Source: JAEUUM01 sp038326165 (GTDB lineage Bacteria > Bacteroidota > Bacteroidia > Chitinophagales > Saprospiraceae). From it: a stretch of DNA of 64,000 nucleotides. The stretch spans positions 1-64,000 of the forward strand of contig JBBQJT010000009.1 of assembly GCA_038326165.1 (NCBI GenBank), read 5' to 3'. The translations under genes were made by a program, and so were the position numbers. A model generated the notes under the pieces. The model was not told the DNA's origin. It made no database searches and was given only the letters and a program-made list of their open reading frames with translations. Below are positions 18,567 through 27,812 of this stretch, piece by piece; position 1 is the stretch's first letter; each line of letters opens with the position of its first letter.

Positions 18567-19894
18567 TTGAAAGCATTGTAGACATTATTATCTGGCACAT
18601 TGTTTTCACTTTGCGTAAAGTCTATTATAGTGGTATCTTTCCTTCTTTTTGGAGCGCTAACCCTAGGCTTTTTCTTTTATTTGCGCTTTGTTTACACCAA
18701 AATTTTACGTTGCCTTTTTGAGAAATATCCTTTTTCAATAAATATCCGAAGAAAAATCCGCTTCAGACTTTTGTATCTATCTCTTGCCTTTTATTTTTGT
18801 TCCTCGCTTTCCGTATTGAAAATAGATCATGTTCTTTATCAAAGTGATTTTATAAACATAAAGTTGACAATTTTTTTTTGCGGCTATCTTGGTCCTAATT
18901 GGTGCCCAAATTTTGGATGCAATACTTACAAGGATAAGGCAATCCAGCAGTATGGGAACGCGCTCGAATTCATTGGTGACTGATGAGCGCAGTGAATTAC
19001 CAGCAGGCCATACAACGCAATGGTTTGTACATACAATTAGTGGCCTTGTTGCTATTAAACACCTTCAGTATCGATTAATCTCTTTTCGTATTAAAAGGAT
19101 ATTCAGTAAACTTGGATGGAATATTTGTTTTTATTGCGGTAATGTTGAGTGCCAGAATTGTCTCATAGACAACCACTAAAATCATGTTACCACCTTATTT
19201 CAGAAGGAAAGGAGTGGAACAAGGTTCAATTTATGCCTCAAGTCAGCTTTTGGGGTATTTGTTTTATGTGGCAGGATTTTTTATCGTACTAAATTTAATT
19301 GATGTAAAAATGAATTGGCTACTTGGAGGTACAGCGGCTTTATTGGTGGGAGTTGGACTTGCACTACAGCAGACATTCAATGATTTTTTTTCGGGGATTC
19401 TTTTGTTATCAGAGCGGAATATTCACATTGGTGATGTAGTTGATGTTGAGGGTACAGTTGGAATTGTTCGTAAAATTGGCTTGCGAACTTCATTTATGGA
19501 AACCCTTGAAAACATGATTGTAATCGTACCGAATTTGATGCTCATAATAGGGCAGGTTATCAATTGGACGCATAGCCACGACAAGGCAAGGTTTGAAATT
19601 AAAGTATATGTTTCCTTTAATTCCGATGCCAGACTTCTAAAAAACATATTGCTTAAAACAGTAAAAGACCAAGAAAAGCTGAGCAAGAATCCAGCATCAT
19701 TAGTTCGTTTTATGAATTTGGGAGAATATGCACTAGAGTTTCATGTATTATTTTGGTCGGGCGAACTCATGAATATAGAAGATGTCAAGAGCGATATACG
19801 ATTTGAACTCAACAATAATTTCGTTGAATTTGGGGTAAGATTCCATATCCACAACATCAAGTACAAATGTCTAGTGCTCAAATATCACTTATAA
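18567..19894 (+). pseudogene. MscS-family mechanosensitive channel, disrupted
   Basis: The channel is spread over all three frames. The N-terminal helices read in one frame to about 18879 (ending LTIFF). After a run of nine Ts, a second frame continues as AAILVLIGAQILDAILTRI. A third frame carries LVALLLLNTFSID, stop TAA (19076-19078), SLFVLKGYSVNLDGIFVFI, stop TAG (19166-19168), and then an open 236-aa stretch from 19184. That stretch has the pore helix and beta domain (GGTAALLVGVGLALQQTF, FFSGILLLSERNIHIGDVV). A further TAG at 18579-18581 directly follows TTG-AAA-GCA-TTG. At least two frame changes plus in-frame stops mark a dead gene. The last 236 codons might still be translated, but without the first helices a working channel is unlikely. 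The 3' end overlaps the M48 gene by 6 nt. Confidence 0.8.
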
Positions 19895-20704
19895 CAGTGA
19901 CTTGATACGATTGAATCTTGTATTATCTGAATTCTGCTGTTGACATTTAAGTGCCTGTGCTTGTTTTGTAATATCTTGGACGCGGTTGCCTGGATCAGGA
20001 TGCGAACTTAAAAAAACAGGAGGTGAAGGCCTTCCTTTCATTTTCTTAAAAAATCCCGCACAACCGGCTGCGTTGTAATTGCTGTTGCAAAGGTAAAACA
20101 CACTAAACTTGTCAGCTTCTCTCTCATGTGTACGGCTGAATTTAAGTCCAACAACGGCTGTGGCTACTTGTGCCAATGACTGTGCTGCTTGGCCTACTGC
20201 AGCACCACCTGCACCCGCAGCACCTATGGCTAATATCTGGGCAAGAACGGCAGTTCCCTGAGATTTTGTCAATTGTTTGGTTGAGTGGCGCAGATCAGCG
20301 TGCGCTATTTCATGTCCCATTACCCCTGCCAATTCGTCTTCGTAATCAAGAAACTTGATCAAACCTGTGTAGACATAAATATAGCCACCAGGAGTGCAAA
20401 AGGCGTTCAATGTTTTGTCGTCTTTTATGATGTGAACTTCCCATTTGAAGTTATTTTTGTTTTTTACTCTCCCGGAGTTAATAATTTGATTTGCAATACC
20501 GCGGACAAAAGCATAAGCCTCTTCATTTCCTTTTTCAGGTAAAATAGGGAATTGGGCAGGTTTTGATGCTATTTCTGCAGCAACTTGTGCACCTAGTTTT
20601 CTGTCGTCATCTATAGAATAGGAATTCCAGTTTTTAAAGCTTTGACAATTGATATTGCTGATAATCAGTAACACCAATAAAAAAGAAGGAATCAGGTTTT
20701 TCAT
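19889..20704 (-). CDS. M48-family metalloprotease, exported
   Basis: This 271-aa protein has an N-terminal signal ending in ISNINC, so Cys20 may be lipidated. Its zinc motif GVMGHEIAHADLRH has His131, Glu132 and His135, and the third-ligand region is HEREADKF near residue 194. A glycine/alanine-rich hydrophobic segment sits between them (near 150-180). The arrangement matches periplasmic Oma1/BepA/LoiP-like M48 proteases that degrade misfolded envelope proteins. It lacks the C-terminal TPR domain of BepA. A TATCTTTG promoter element lies 49 nt upstream of the ATG. It is tail-to-tail with the dead MscS gene. Confidence 0.9.
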   Translation of the reverse strand: MKNLIPSFLLVLLIISNINCQSFKNWNSYSIDDDRKLGAQVAAEIASKPAQFPILPEKGNEEAYAFVRGIANQIINSGRVKNKNNFKWEVHIIKDDKTLNAFCTPGGYIYVYTGLIKFLDYEDELAGVMGHEIAHADLRHSTKQLTKSQGTAVLAQILAIGAAGAGGAAVGQAAQSLAQVATAVVGLKFSRTHEREADKFSVFYLCNSNYNAAGCAGFFKKMKGRPSPPVFLSSHPDPGNRVQDITKQAQALKCQQQNSDNTRFNRIKSLL

Positions 20705-20752
20705 AATTAAATTATTGTACTCGATTAACGAATGTTTGGATACGGTTTATTG

Positions 20753-20760
20753 CAAAGATA
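20753..20760 (-). promoter_or_regulatory. -7 element for the M48 protease gene
   Basis: On the minus strand this reads TATCTTTG, an exact TAnnTTTG. No -33 TTTG is seen at the usual distance. Confidence 0.4.
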
Positions 20761-20816
20761 GGGTTAATATGCAAATGATTATGATCTTCTCCATTCTGAA
20801 ATAAAACGCTTCAAAA

Positions 20817-21734
20817 TTATTCTTCTTTGACGCCTAACACAATGCGCAAGGGCTCATAGGCCTTCCCGTTTTTATTCCAATAATCTTCCAGCATGGATTC
20901 TTTTAGCTTAGCGATGCTTTTCATTATGTCTCCTTCCTTGTTCGGAAAATTATCGGTCCAGCCTAATATTTTATAGGGCGGATTATTTTCATAAACAATG
21001 TTCAACTCACGATTCAGAGAAGGCATTAGCACCTGAAGACACTTTGTATTGTCAATAGAAAAATCACTGCCTTTGTATTCCATATTTTTTATGTCAACAT
21101 CAACAGCTTCAATTGGCCAATGCTGAATCATCAGGTATTGTGTACTGGGCAGCATTTTTTGTAACCCCGTAGGAATCTGATTAGGGCACAAACGGATCAA
21201 ATTGAACAACTCATCTTCCAGTAAACACGAAGTTAAGGACAACTTGCGATCAGCTTCCTTTTCAAAATAGGAGAACTGCTCCAGTTCCAGATTATTCCCT
21301 TTTCTGTTGACTTGAAGCCATTCATGACCGCACCAGTCCAAGTTTGAAGAACTTACTTTATATGGGTGGTCCAAAGGAGCATTGGCAGGAGTAAATACAC
21401 TACTCATGAGCGTGTAATCATACATGCCAGTTACAAAATGCTTTTTCATGTTGCATTTAAAAACGGGAACAGAAGACTTGTCAACATAAGATTCATTTTT
21501 TACGTTTTTTGAAGTAAGGAAGTCCTCCGTAACAAAAATTAAAACGACATACCCATCGCGCATTACCCCATAGCGTTGTTCTTTGAGCGTATAACCGTTG
21601 ACTTCGGCTTTCGATTGGTACCAATACGGATTGGGTTTTTGAATAATAGCTTTTTCTGAGCCAGATTTTGAGCAGGCATGAAATGAAAAACTTACCAAAA
21701 GAAGGGCTGAAAGAAAACAAAATGGTAAACGCAT
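20817..21734 (-). CDS. Lipoprotein of unknown function
   Basis: This 305-aa protein has a clear lipoprotein signal (residues 1-21, SFSFHAC, Cys21). The mature part is a beta-rich domain with conserved-looking pieces EVNGYTLKEQRYGVMRDG, VLIFVTEDF, GMYDYTLMSSVFTP and LDWCGHEW. I recall similar Bacteroidota proteins annotated inconsistently, and I assign no function. It is divergent from the DUF3089 gene with only 20 nt between the two start codons, so the promoters must overlap the coding ends. Confidence 0.72.
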   Translation of the reverse strand: MRLPFCFLSALLLVSFSFHACSKSGSEKAIIQKPNPYWYQSKAEVNGYTLKEQRYGVMRDGYVVLIFVTEDFLTSKNVKNESYVDKSSVPVFKCNMKKHFVTGMYDYTLMSSVFTPANAPLDHPYKVSSSNLDWCGHEWLQVNRKGNNLELEQFSYFEKEADRKLSLTSCLLEDELFNLIRLCPNQIPTGLQKMLPSTQYLMIQHWPIEAVDVDIKNMEYKGSDFSIDNTKCLQVLMPSLNRELNIVYENNPPYKILGWTDNFPNKEGDIMKSIAKLKESMLEDYWNKNGKAYEPLRIVLGVKEE

Positions 21735-21754
21735 GACTTAAGTGTTATTTTTGC

Positions 21755-22846
21755 ATGAAAATACGTCAATTGTACAACGAAAAACTATTTAATTTTTTGC
21801 GAACGATTATTGTTTGCTCATTTCTTGTGTGTTGCATGAGTGCTTGCTCCTCATACCAAACCAAGTTATTATTTCAAGATGATCTGAGCACAACAGATTA
21901 TTCAAATATGGACAATTGGGCCTCACATCCCATGAAAAAGGATTCTGCTGACATAGTCTCCAAAGGGATTGATACCATAAGTCTTAAGCCACAAGGTAAG
22001 GTGAATATTTTTTATTTGCACCCAACAACTTTGACGAGCAAGAATAAAAAATCTACATGGAACGCGAGTTTGGGGGACGTTAAGATAAACGCCAAAACAG
22101 AAAAAACAGCAATTAAATATCAAGCCAGCATATTTAATACAGTAGGAAATATTTATGCACCAAGATATAGACAAGCACATATAAGATGTTACTTCCAAAA
22201 GGAAGATCATGGCCAAAAACAGGCATTTGATTTGGCATATCGAGATGTCAAAGACGCTTTCCTCTATTTTATAGAAAATTATTCAAAGGACACACCATTT
22301 ATGATCGTGTCACACTCTCAAGGAACAACCCATGCAGCCAGATTGGTCAATGAACTTGTCAGTGGAAAACCAATTCAAAAACAATTGGTGGTAGCTTATT
22401 TGGTTGGATTACCAGTTCCCAAAAACGCATTTCGCTATGTAAAGCCATGTGAGAGTCCGGACGAAACAAACTGCTTTTGTTCTTGGAGAACTTACAAAAA
22501 GGGACACTTTCCTAAGAAATTTAAAGAAACAGGAAATGTTGCAGTTACTAATCCAGTTTCATGGACCACAGGATGGGCAGAAGTAAGTCGGCAGAAACAC
22601 AAAGGAGCCATATTTCTAGATTTTAACAAATTGAAGCCCAAAACGCAAACAACAAAGATTGAGTCAGACTTTTTGTGGACCAATAAACCTAAATTTCGAG
22701 GTTCGTTTTTATATTTTTCAAATAACTTTCACGCAGGAGATTATAATCTTTTTTATAAGGACATACGAGACAATGCAGTTTTGCGTTTGAACAATTATTT
22801 AGAAATACAGCAAACAACTGGCAACAGTCAATATGGAAAAAAGTAG
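21755..22846 (+). CDS. DUF3089-family alpha/beta hydrolase lipoprotein
   Basis: This 363-aa protein has a lipobox-like signal (LVCCMSAC, Cys near 31). The body matches the DUF3089 hydrolase family: KVNIFYLHPTT, APRYRQAHI, and the nucleophile elbow IVSHSQGT with its serine near residue 189. The substrate is unknown. A TATTTTTG element at 21746-21753 ends one base before the ATG. If it is the promoter, the message would be leaderless or start inside the gene, so the real promoter may lie in the divergent neighbour. The 3' end overlaps the histidine kinase by 14 nt, which implies cotranscription. Confidence 0.82.
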   Translation: MKIRQLYNEKLFNFLRTIIVCSFLVCCMSACSSYQTKLLFQDDLSTTDYSNMDNWASHPMKKDSADIVSKGIDTISLKPQGKVNIFYLHPTTLTSKNKKSTWNASLGDVKINAKTEKTAIKYQASIFNTVGNIYAPRYRQAHIRCYFQKEDHGQKQAFDLAYRDVKDAFLYFIENYSKDTPFMIVSHSQGTTHAARLVNELVSGKPIQKQLVVAYLVGLPVPKNAFRYVKPCESPDETNCFCSWRTYKKGHFPKKFKETGNVAVTNPVSWTTGWAEVSRQKHKGAIFLDFNKLKPKTQTTKIESDFLWTNKPKFRGSFLYFSNNFHAGDYNLFYKDIRDNAVLRLNNYLEIQQTTGNSQYGKK

Positions 22847-23981
22847 GTGGAAATGGTATCTTGCGTTTACTGGGCTGATTATCATTTCTGCCTCAATGGT
22901 CTATACTGAATATTTGGCCCAACAACTAGCTTCCGGCGAAAAGAGTAAAGTTGAACTTTACCGGCGTGTGCAGGAATCACTAAATGATCCAAACAACCTG
23001 AATAAAGATGTAAGCATGGAAACCGAGTTATTGAATTCGGATCTTCTGAAGGGAATACCCATCATATTCGTGGACGAGACAGGAAGAATATCTGATGGAG
23101 CCAATTGGGGGGAGGTCAAGGATACGAACATGGTGTTTCTAGAAAGTCAATTGAAAAGAATCAAGGCATCAGGAAGAGAACCAATTGAAGGAACTGGTTA
23201 TGCAAAGTACATTTATTATGAGCATACGCAATTGTTAAGGCTATTGACCTATTTTCCTATTGTTCAAGTCTTTTTGATTATCTTTTTTGTACTTATCGGT
23301 TATTCGGCTTTCAGTTCGGCCAGAAAGAATGAGCAAAACAAAATTTGGGTGGGAATGGCCAAAGAAACAGCCCATCAACTTGGCACGCCAATTTCTGCAA
23401 TTATGGCTTGGATCGAACACCTCAAACTTCATTCAAACAAGGACACCGCAGAGATTATACACGAACTTGAAAATGATGTTTTCAGATTGGAACTCATTGC
23501 GGAGAGATTCTCAAAAATTGGTTCTACACCTATCCTAACCGAGGAGAATTTGACAGGTATTTTAGATCGCAATAAAGTTTACATGGCTAGGAGAGCCTCT
23601 AAAAGGGTGGTATTCGATTTTCCAGATGCTTCGGGAAAAGCATTTTATTCAAAAGTAAATGGACATCTTTTGGACTGGGTTTTTGAGAATTTGATCCGGA
23701 ATGCTCTGGATTCCATGGAGGGCAGGGGAACTATTTCTGCAAGAATAGAGGAAACCACCAAAAAGCTCATCGTCCATTTAACAGATACCGGCAAGGGAAT
23801 CCCAAGCAAGAATTGGGACACGGTATTTCAGCCTGGTTTCACAACTAAGAAAAGAGGGTGGGGTCTTGGACTTTCACTCAGTCGAAGAATCATTGAGGCC
23901 TATCACAAAGGCAAGATTTATGTAAGTCATTCTCAAGCGGATAAGGGCACCACGTTTACTATTGAACTTCCAAAAGCTTGA
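22833..23981 (+). CDS. Membrane sensor histidine kinase
   Basis: This 382-aa protein has one transmembrane helix at about 11-27, a short periplasmic sensor region (about 30-135) and a second helix at about 138-160. The H-box KETAHQLGTP has the phospho-accepting His181. The N-box is NLIRNALDS, the G1 box DTGKGIP, and the G2 region RGWGLGLSLSRRI. There is no HAMP or receiver domain and no response regulator nearby, so its partner is elsewhere. Its start lies inside the end of the DUF3089 gene. Confidence 0.92.
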   Translation: MEKSRWKWYLAFTGLIIISASMVYTEYLAQQLASGEKSKVELYRRVQESLNDPNNLNKDVSMETELLNSDLLKGIPIIFVDETGRISDGANWGEVKDTNMVFLESQLKRIKASGREPIEGTGYAKYIYYEHTQLLRLLTYFPIVQVFLIIFFVLIGYSAFSSARKNEQNKIWVGMAKETAHQLGTPISAIMAWIEHLKLHSNKDTAEIIHELENDVFRLELIAERFSKIGSTPILTEENLTGILDRNKVYMARRASKRVVFDFPDASGKAFYSKVNGHLLDWVFENLIRNALDSMEGRGTISARIEETTKKLIVHLTDTGKGIPSKNWDTVFQPGFTTKKRGWGLGLSLSRRIIEAYHKGKIYVSHSQADKGTTFTIELPKA

Positions 23982-23991
23982 TGCTAAACGC

Positions 23992-24723
23992 TTACACCGC
24001 ACTGATTCTTCGGACCACTTTGTAGATGCGGGTATATTCACCAACTTCTTCTTCGAAAGGATCGTGTTCAAGATGATTGGCTGATATCAGCTTTAATCTA
24101 GCAATTTTATTCTTTTCGTCCCTGATGGGCTGCACGTATTTTATCCATACAGAACCAGTTGATTTCACGGCATAAATTTCACGTTCATGAATATCGGTTA
24201 AGCGTTCCACCTCCTTACAAACTACAATGTCACCATCTTTGATAACTGGATCCATACTGTTGCCCTTGATGGGAAATGCTACTAATCCTGGCCCGTTAAG
24301 TCCTGGTATTTCAAACGAATCTGTTTCTTCAAATTCAAAGCTATCATGCGCTACGGACGCACCGGCGAAGGCTTGTAGCGAGGTAAACAAAATGTTGTTT
24401 CTTTTATTGGGCGAACTTGCTATTTGTGGTACAGGAAGATCGATTCCAAACGGGGATCCAATGCCTTCCATCATGTATTTTTTGTTGACACCAAACTCAT
24501 CACAGAGGATTGCTGCATGATGATAATCAATCATTCTTTTGTCTTCTGGATTCAAAAATGATCGGACAATATGGCCATACGATCTTCTGCCCAATAGCTT
24601 ATGTGCAAAATCACCGATTCCTTTGCCATCACGATCGTTGGTCTTGATTACATTTCGGTCTTCTAAAAGTCTAAAAACCTTGATAAACCTTTCGTTTAGG
24701 TCGATTCTGTCTTGAGTAATCAT
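23992..24723 (-). CDS. LexA/CI-like repressor with S24 autoprotease domain
   Basis: This 243-aa regulator has an N-terminal helix-turn-helix-type region (about 1-90) and a C-terminal S24 peptidase domain. The catalytic Ser156 lies in GNSMDP, and the likely general base Lys195 in VWIKYV aligns with LexA VTVKRL. An Ala120-Gly121 pair in AFAGASVAH sits 35 residues before the serine. The equivalent LexA distance is 34, so self-cleavage looks possible. Such proteins repress SOS, prophage or stress genes. The target is unknown, but the promoter carries two palindromes, which suggests autoregulation. It ends 10 nt from the histidine kinase stop, tail to tail. Confidence 0.85.
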   Translation of the reverse strand: MITQDRIDLNERFIKVFRLLEDRNVIKTNDRDGKGIGDFAHKLLGRRSYGHIVRSFLNPEDKRMIDYHHAAILCDEFGVNKKYMMEGIGSPFGIDLPVPQIASSPNKRNNILFTSLQAFAGASVAHDSFEFEETDSFEIPGLNGPGLVAFPIKGNSMDPVIKDGDIVVCKEVERLTDIHEREIYAVKSTGSVWIKYVQPIRDEKNKIARLKLISANHLEHDPFEEEVGEYTRIYKVVRRISAV

Positions 24724-24746
24724 TTAGATCTATAATAAGTTATAAA

Positions 24747-24781
24747 TTGTTTGTCGGTGCAAATATAAACAACATATTGTT
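24747..24781 (-). promoter_or_regulatory. Promoter and candidate operators of the S24 repressor gene
   Basis: On the minus strand TATATTTG (24760-24767) fits the -7 element, 37 nt before the ATG. The inverted repeat TTGTTT / AAACAA (24747-24752, 24767-24772) brackets it. The palindrome AACA-TAT-TGTT (24771-24781) lies just upstream, where RNA polymerase would contact the -33 region. The position suits autorepression. Confidence 0.5.
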
Positions 24782-24911
24782 TTAATGAAATTTTTAAACT
24801 CATTTTCTTTTGAAGTAACTCATTTCAAGCACCTTTAGCAGGAATATTCGCAATTACTGATTGATAGAGTTCGGATTGTCTCTTACCTTGCAGCAGATTT
24901 AAAGCTCGTTT

Positions 24912-27812
24912 ATGATAAAGGAATTCAAAGGGGACTGGCATAGCAGCACAATGGTGCGAGGTATCTATTCTCAAGATGCTTCAATATATCAGGAGACCCC
25001 TTTGGCCGTAGTTTTTCCAAAGGACAAGAAAGACCTAATCGCTTTGCTTAAGTATGCCTTGAACAATAAGATATCTTTAATACCTCGCACAGCAGGCACC
25101 TCGCTCGCAGGTCAGTGTGTAGGATCGGGAATAGTTGTGGATCTTTCAAAATATTTTACAGAGACCTTGACTGTAAATCCATCAGATAAAACAGTATGGG
25201 TTCAGCCAGGTGTGATACGCGATGAGCTAAACAGGTCAATGGCGAAGCATGGGCTTTTCTTTGGTCCCAACACATCTACTTCAAATCGGGCAATGATAGG
25301 AGGAATGCTTGGCAACAACAGTTGTGGTTCCACCTCTGTACGATATGGCACAACGAGAGACTATGTCCTGGAAATTGAAGGGATTCTTTCTGACGGTTCT
25401 GTCATACATTGCAAGGAACTTAGCAGGGATGAATTTCATGAAAAATGTCAGCTCAATTCTTTGGAAGGTCAGCTATACAGATACCTCAATGAGATTCTTT
25501 CGAATATTGACATGAAAAAGGAAATCAACGAACAGTATCCCAAGCCTGAAATTAACAGAAGAAACACTGGCTATGCACTGGATCTATTGGCCCGAATGCA
25601 GCCATTTGAGCAAGAAGGAAAACCTTTTAATCTTTGTTCACTTATTTGTGGATCTGAAGGCACCTTGGTCCTCGCCACAGCCATCAAACTGCAATTGCAA
25701 GAATTGCCACCTGCAAGTTGTAAATTGATTTGTGCGCATTTCCAAAGCATTGATGAGGCCATGACAGCAACAGTGGCAGTTATGCAAAACAAGCCTTATG
25801 CTTGCGAACTCATGGACGATCAAGTATTGTCGGGAATAGAGGGATTGCCTAAATATGAACACATGGCTGAATTCATTATGGGAAAGCCAAAAGCATTGTT
25901 GATGATCGAAGTCAGGGGAATGGATGAAAAGCAAAGTCTTGAAGAAGAAGTGAAAATGCTTCAGACGCTAGCAGAAACTAAGAGTTATTACAACGTAAGC
26001 TTGACAGGAACAAAGATGAAAGACGCATGGGAATTGCGCGCCGCCGGATTGGGATTATTGGCAAATACGGATACCGAGGAAGAGGCTATTAATTGCATTG
26101 AAGACACAGCCGTTGCCTTGGCGGATTTACCGGCTTATATCAGAGAATTTGAACAAATGATGTATGCTTTCGGGCAGACACCTGTTTATTATGCGCATGC
26201 AGGTGATGGGGAACTGCACTTGAAGCCAAGAATTAATTTGCATACCGAAGAAGGAATACAAAAGTTCAAAGCCATCTGTGAAGCATCAGCAAAATTGGTA
26301 AAAAAGTACAAAGGATCGTTGAGTGGGGAACATGGCGATGGCAGAGTAAGAGGAAGCTTTATCCCAATGATGTTAGGCCCAATTGTCTATGATGCTTTGA
26401 TCAGATTGAAAAGCACGATTGACCCTTTAAATATCTTAAATCCAGGTAAAATTGTCAATGTGCCAGACATTGATAACAACATTCGCCACAAGAAAGCCCA
26501 AGGGGTTGAGAATTTTTGGCAAAAATTTGATTACACATCTATTCATGCCTTGGTTGCTTCTGCCGAGAAATGCTCAGGATCAGGCGACTGCCGCAAACTA
26601 CCTGATGCGGGAGGAACGATGTGCCCAAGTTATCATGCAACACTTGATGAAAAGCACAATACTAGAGGACGAGCCAGAGCATTGCAACAGTTATTGGCCA
26701 ATCCTGCCGAGGTCAATTTTATGGCTATGGATGAAATCAATGATGCAATGTCCCTATGTATTTCATGCAAAGGATGTACATCCGAATGTCCAAGTCAAGT
26801 GGACATGTCAGCCATGAAAGCCGCCTGGCAATATCAGTATCGCAAGCAAAAAGGCGAGAATGTGAGTGACTGGTTGGTAGGTCATTTTGATAAAATAAGC
26901 TCATTCGGAAGCTTGATGCCAACCGTTTATAATTATTTCATGAGCAATTCCATAATTTCAAGTTTCATGAAAAAAATGGCTGGAATCGACCAAAGGAGAT
27001 CGCTTCCTCTGCTGGAAACACAAAGTCTGAGAAAGTGGTTTAAAGGGCATTCCCAAAAAACGGATCAGAACCAATATGATGAAAAAGTAATCCTCTTTTG
27101 TGATGAATTCACAGATAGTTTCGATGTAAAAATTGGGATAAAGACGGTTGAGGTTTTGAACTTTTTTGGTATTGGCGTTCTGCTTCCAAAGCACAAATCA
27201 AGCGGACGCGCCCTTATTTCAAAGGGATATATGGATGAGGTCATGACCTTGGCAAAAATTAATACGGAGCTATTTTCCACTGATGCGTTCAATAAATATG
27301 ACGTAGTTGGCATCGAACCATCAGCGATTTTGACTTTGAAGGATGAATATCCAAGACTATTGAGGACCGCAAGTTCTGAAGCATTGGCTATGCGCAGCTG
27401 CCTCATTGATGAGTTTCTTTTCAATCAAATCCAAAAGGGCAAAATCAAATTTGACATCAAGCGTAAAATTGCTGAGAAGTTGGTTTTTCATGGACATTGT
27501 CATCAAAAAGCCTTGGCTGACGTCAATGCCAGTCTCTTCTTGCTTTCAGAGTTGGGAGAAAAGGAAGTCCAACTTATTCCTTCAGGATGTTGCGGTATGG
27601 CAGGAAGTTTTGGATACATGAAAAACACATTTGATATCAGCAATCAAATAGCAGAATTGGTATTATTTCCTGAGTTGCGTAGAAATCCTGAGGCTATTAT
27701 AGTTGCCAACGGTACGAGTTGTCGTCATCAAATAGCAGACGGACTCAATAAAAAAAGTCTCCATCTGATTGAGGTGATTCACTATTGTATTGGCATGTCT
27801 GAGCTTGACTAG
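24912..27812 (+). CDS. FAD-linked oxidase / Fe-S fusion dehydrogenase (D-lactate dehydrogenase-like)
   Basis: This 966-aa fusion has an N-terminal FAD-binding PCMH domain (about 30-220; PRTAGTSLAGQCVG binds the FAD pyrophosphate). A FAD-oxidase C-terminal domain follows to about 520 (ending near LNPGKIVN). Next is an iron-sulfur module with Cys clusters near 554-574 and CISCKGCTSECP near 616-627. The C-terminal part has a cysteine-rich CCG motif (SGCCGMAGSFGY near 891). This GlcD plus GlpC arrangement occurs in respiratory dehydrogenases that oxidise D-2-hydroxyacids such as D-lactate or 2-hydroxyglutarate and pass electrons to the quinone pool. The exact substrate is not readable. The 3' end overlaps dnaB by 4 nt, tail to tail. 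Confidence 0.88.
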   Translation: MIKEFKGDWHSSTMVRGIYSQDASIYQETPLAVVFPKDKKDLIALLKYALNNKISLIPRTAGTSLAGQCVGSGIVVDLSKYFTETLTVNPSDKTVWVQPGVIRDELNRSMAKHGLFFGPNTSTSNRAMIGGMLGNNSCGSTSVRYGTTRDYVLEIEGILSDGSVIHCKELSRDEFHEKCQLNSLEGQLYRYLNEILSNIDMKKEINEQYPKPEINRRNTGYALDLLARMQPFEQEGKPFNLCSLICGSEGTLVLATAIKLQLQELPPASCKLICAHFQSIDEAMTATVAVMQNKPYACELMDDQVLSGIEGLPKYEHMAEFIMGKPKALLMIEVRGMDEKQSLEEEVKMLQTLAETKSYYNVSLTGTKMKDAWELRAAGLGLLANTDTEEEAINCIEDTAVALADLPAYIREFEQMMYAFGQTPVYYAHAGDGELHLKPRINLHTEEGIQKFKAICEASAKLVKKYKGSLSGEHGDGRVRGSFIPMMLGPIVYDALIRLKSTIDPLNILNPGKIVNVPDIDNNIRHKKAQGVENFWQKFDYTSIHALVASAEKCSGSGDCRKLPDAGGTMCPSYHATLDEKHNTRGRARALQQLLANPAEVNFMAMDEINDAMSLCISCKGCTSECPSQVDMSAMKAAWQYQYRKQKGENVSDWLVGHFDKISSFGSLMPTVYNYFMSNSIISSFMKKMAGIDQRRSLPLLETQSLRKWFKGHSQKTDQNQYDEKVILFCDEFTDSFDVKIGIKTVEVLNFFGIGVLLPKHKSSGRALISKGYMDEVMTLAKINTELFSTDAFNKYDVVGIEPSAILTLKDEYPRLLRTASSEALAMRSCLIDEFLFNQIQKGKIKFDIKRKIAEKLVFHGHCHQKALADVNASLFLLSELGEKEVQLIPSGCCGMAGSFGYMKNTFDISNQIAELVLFPELRRNPEAIIVANGTSCRHQIADGLNKKSLHLIEVIHYCIGMSELD

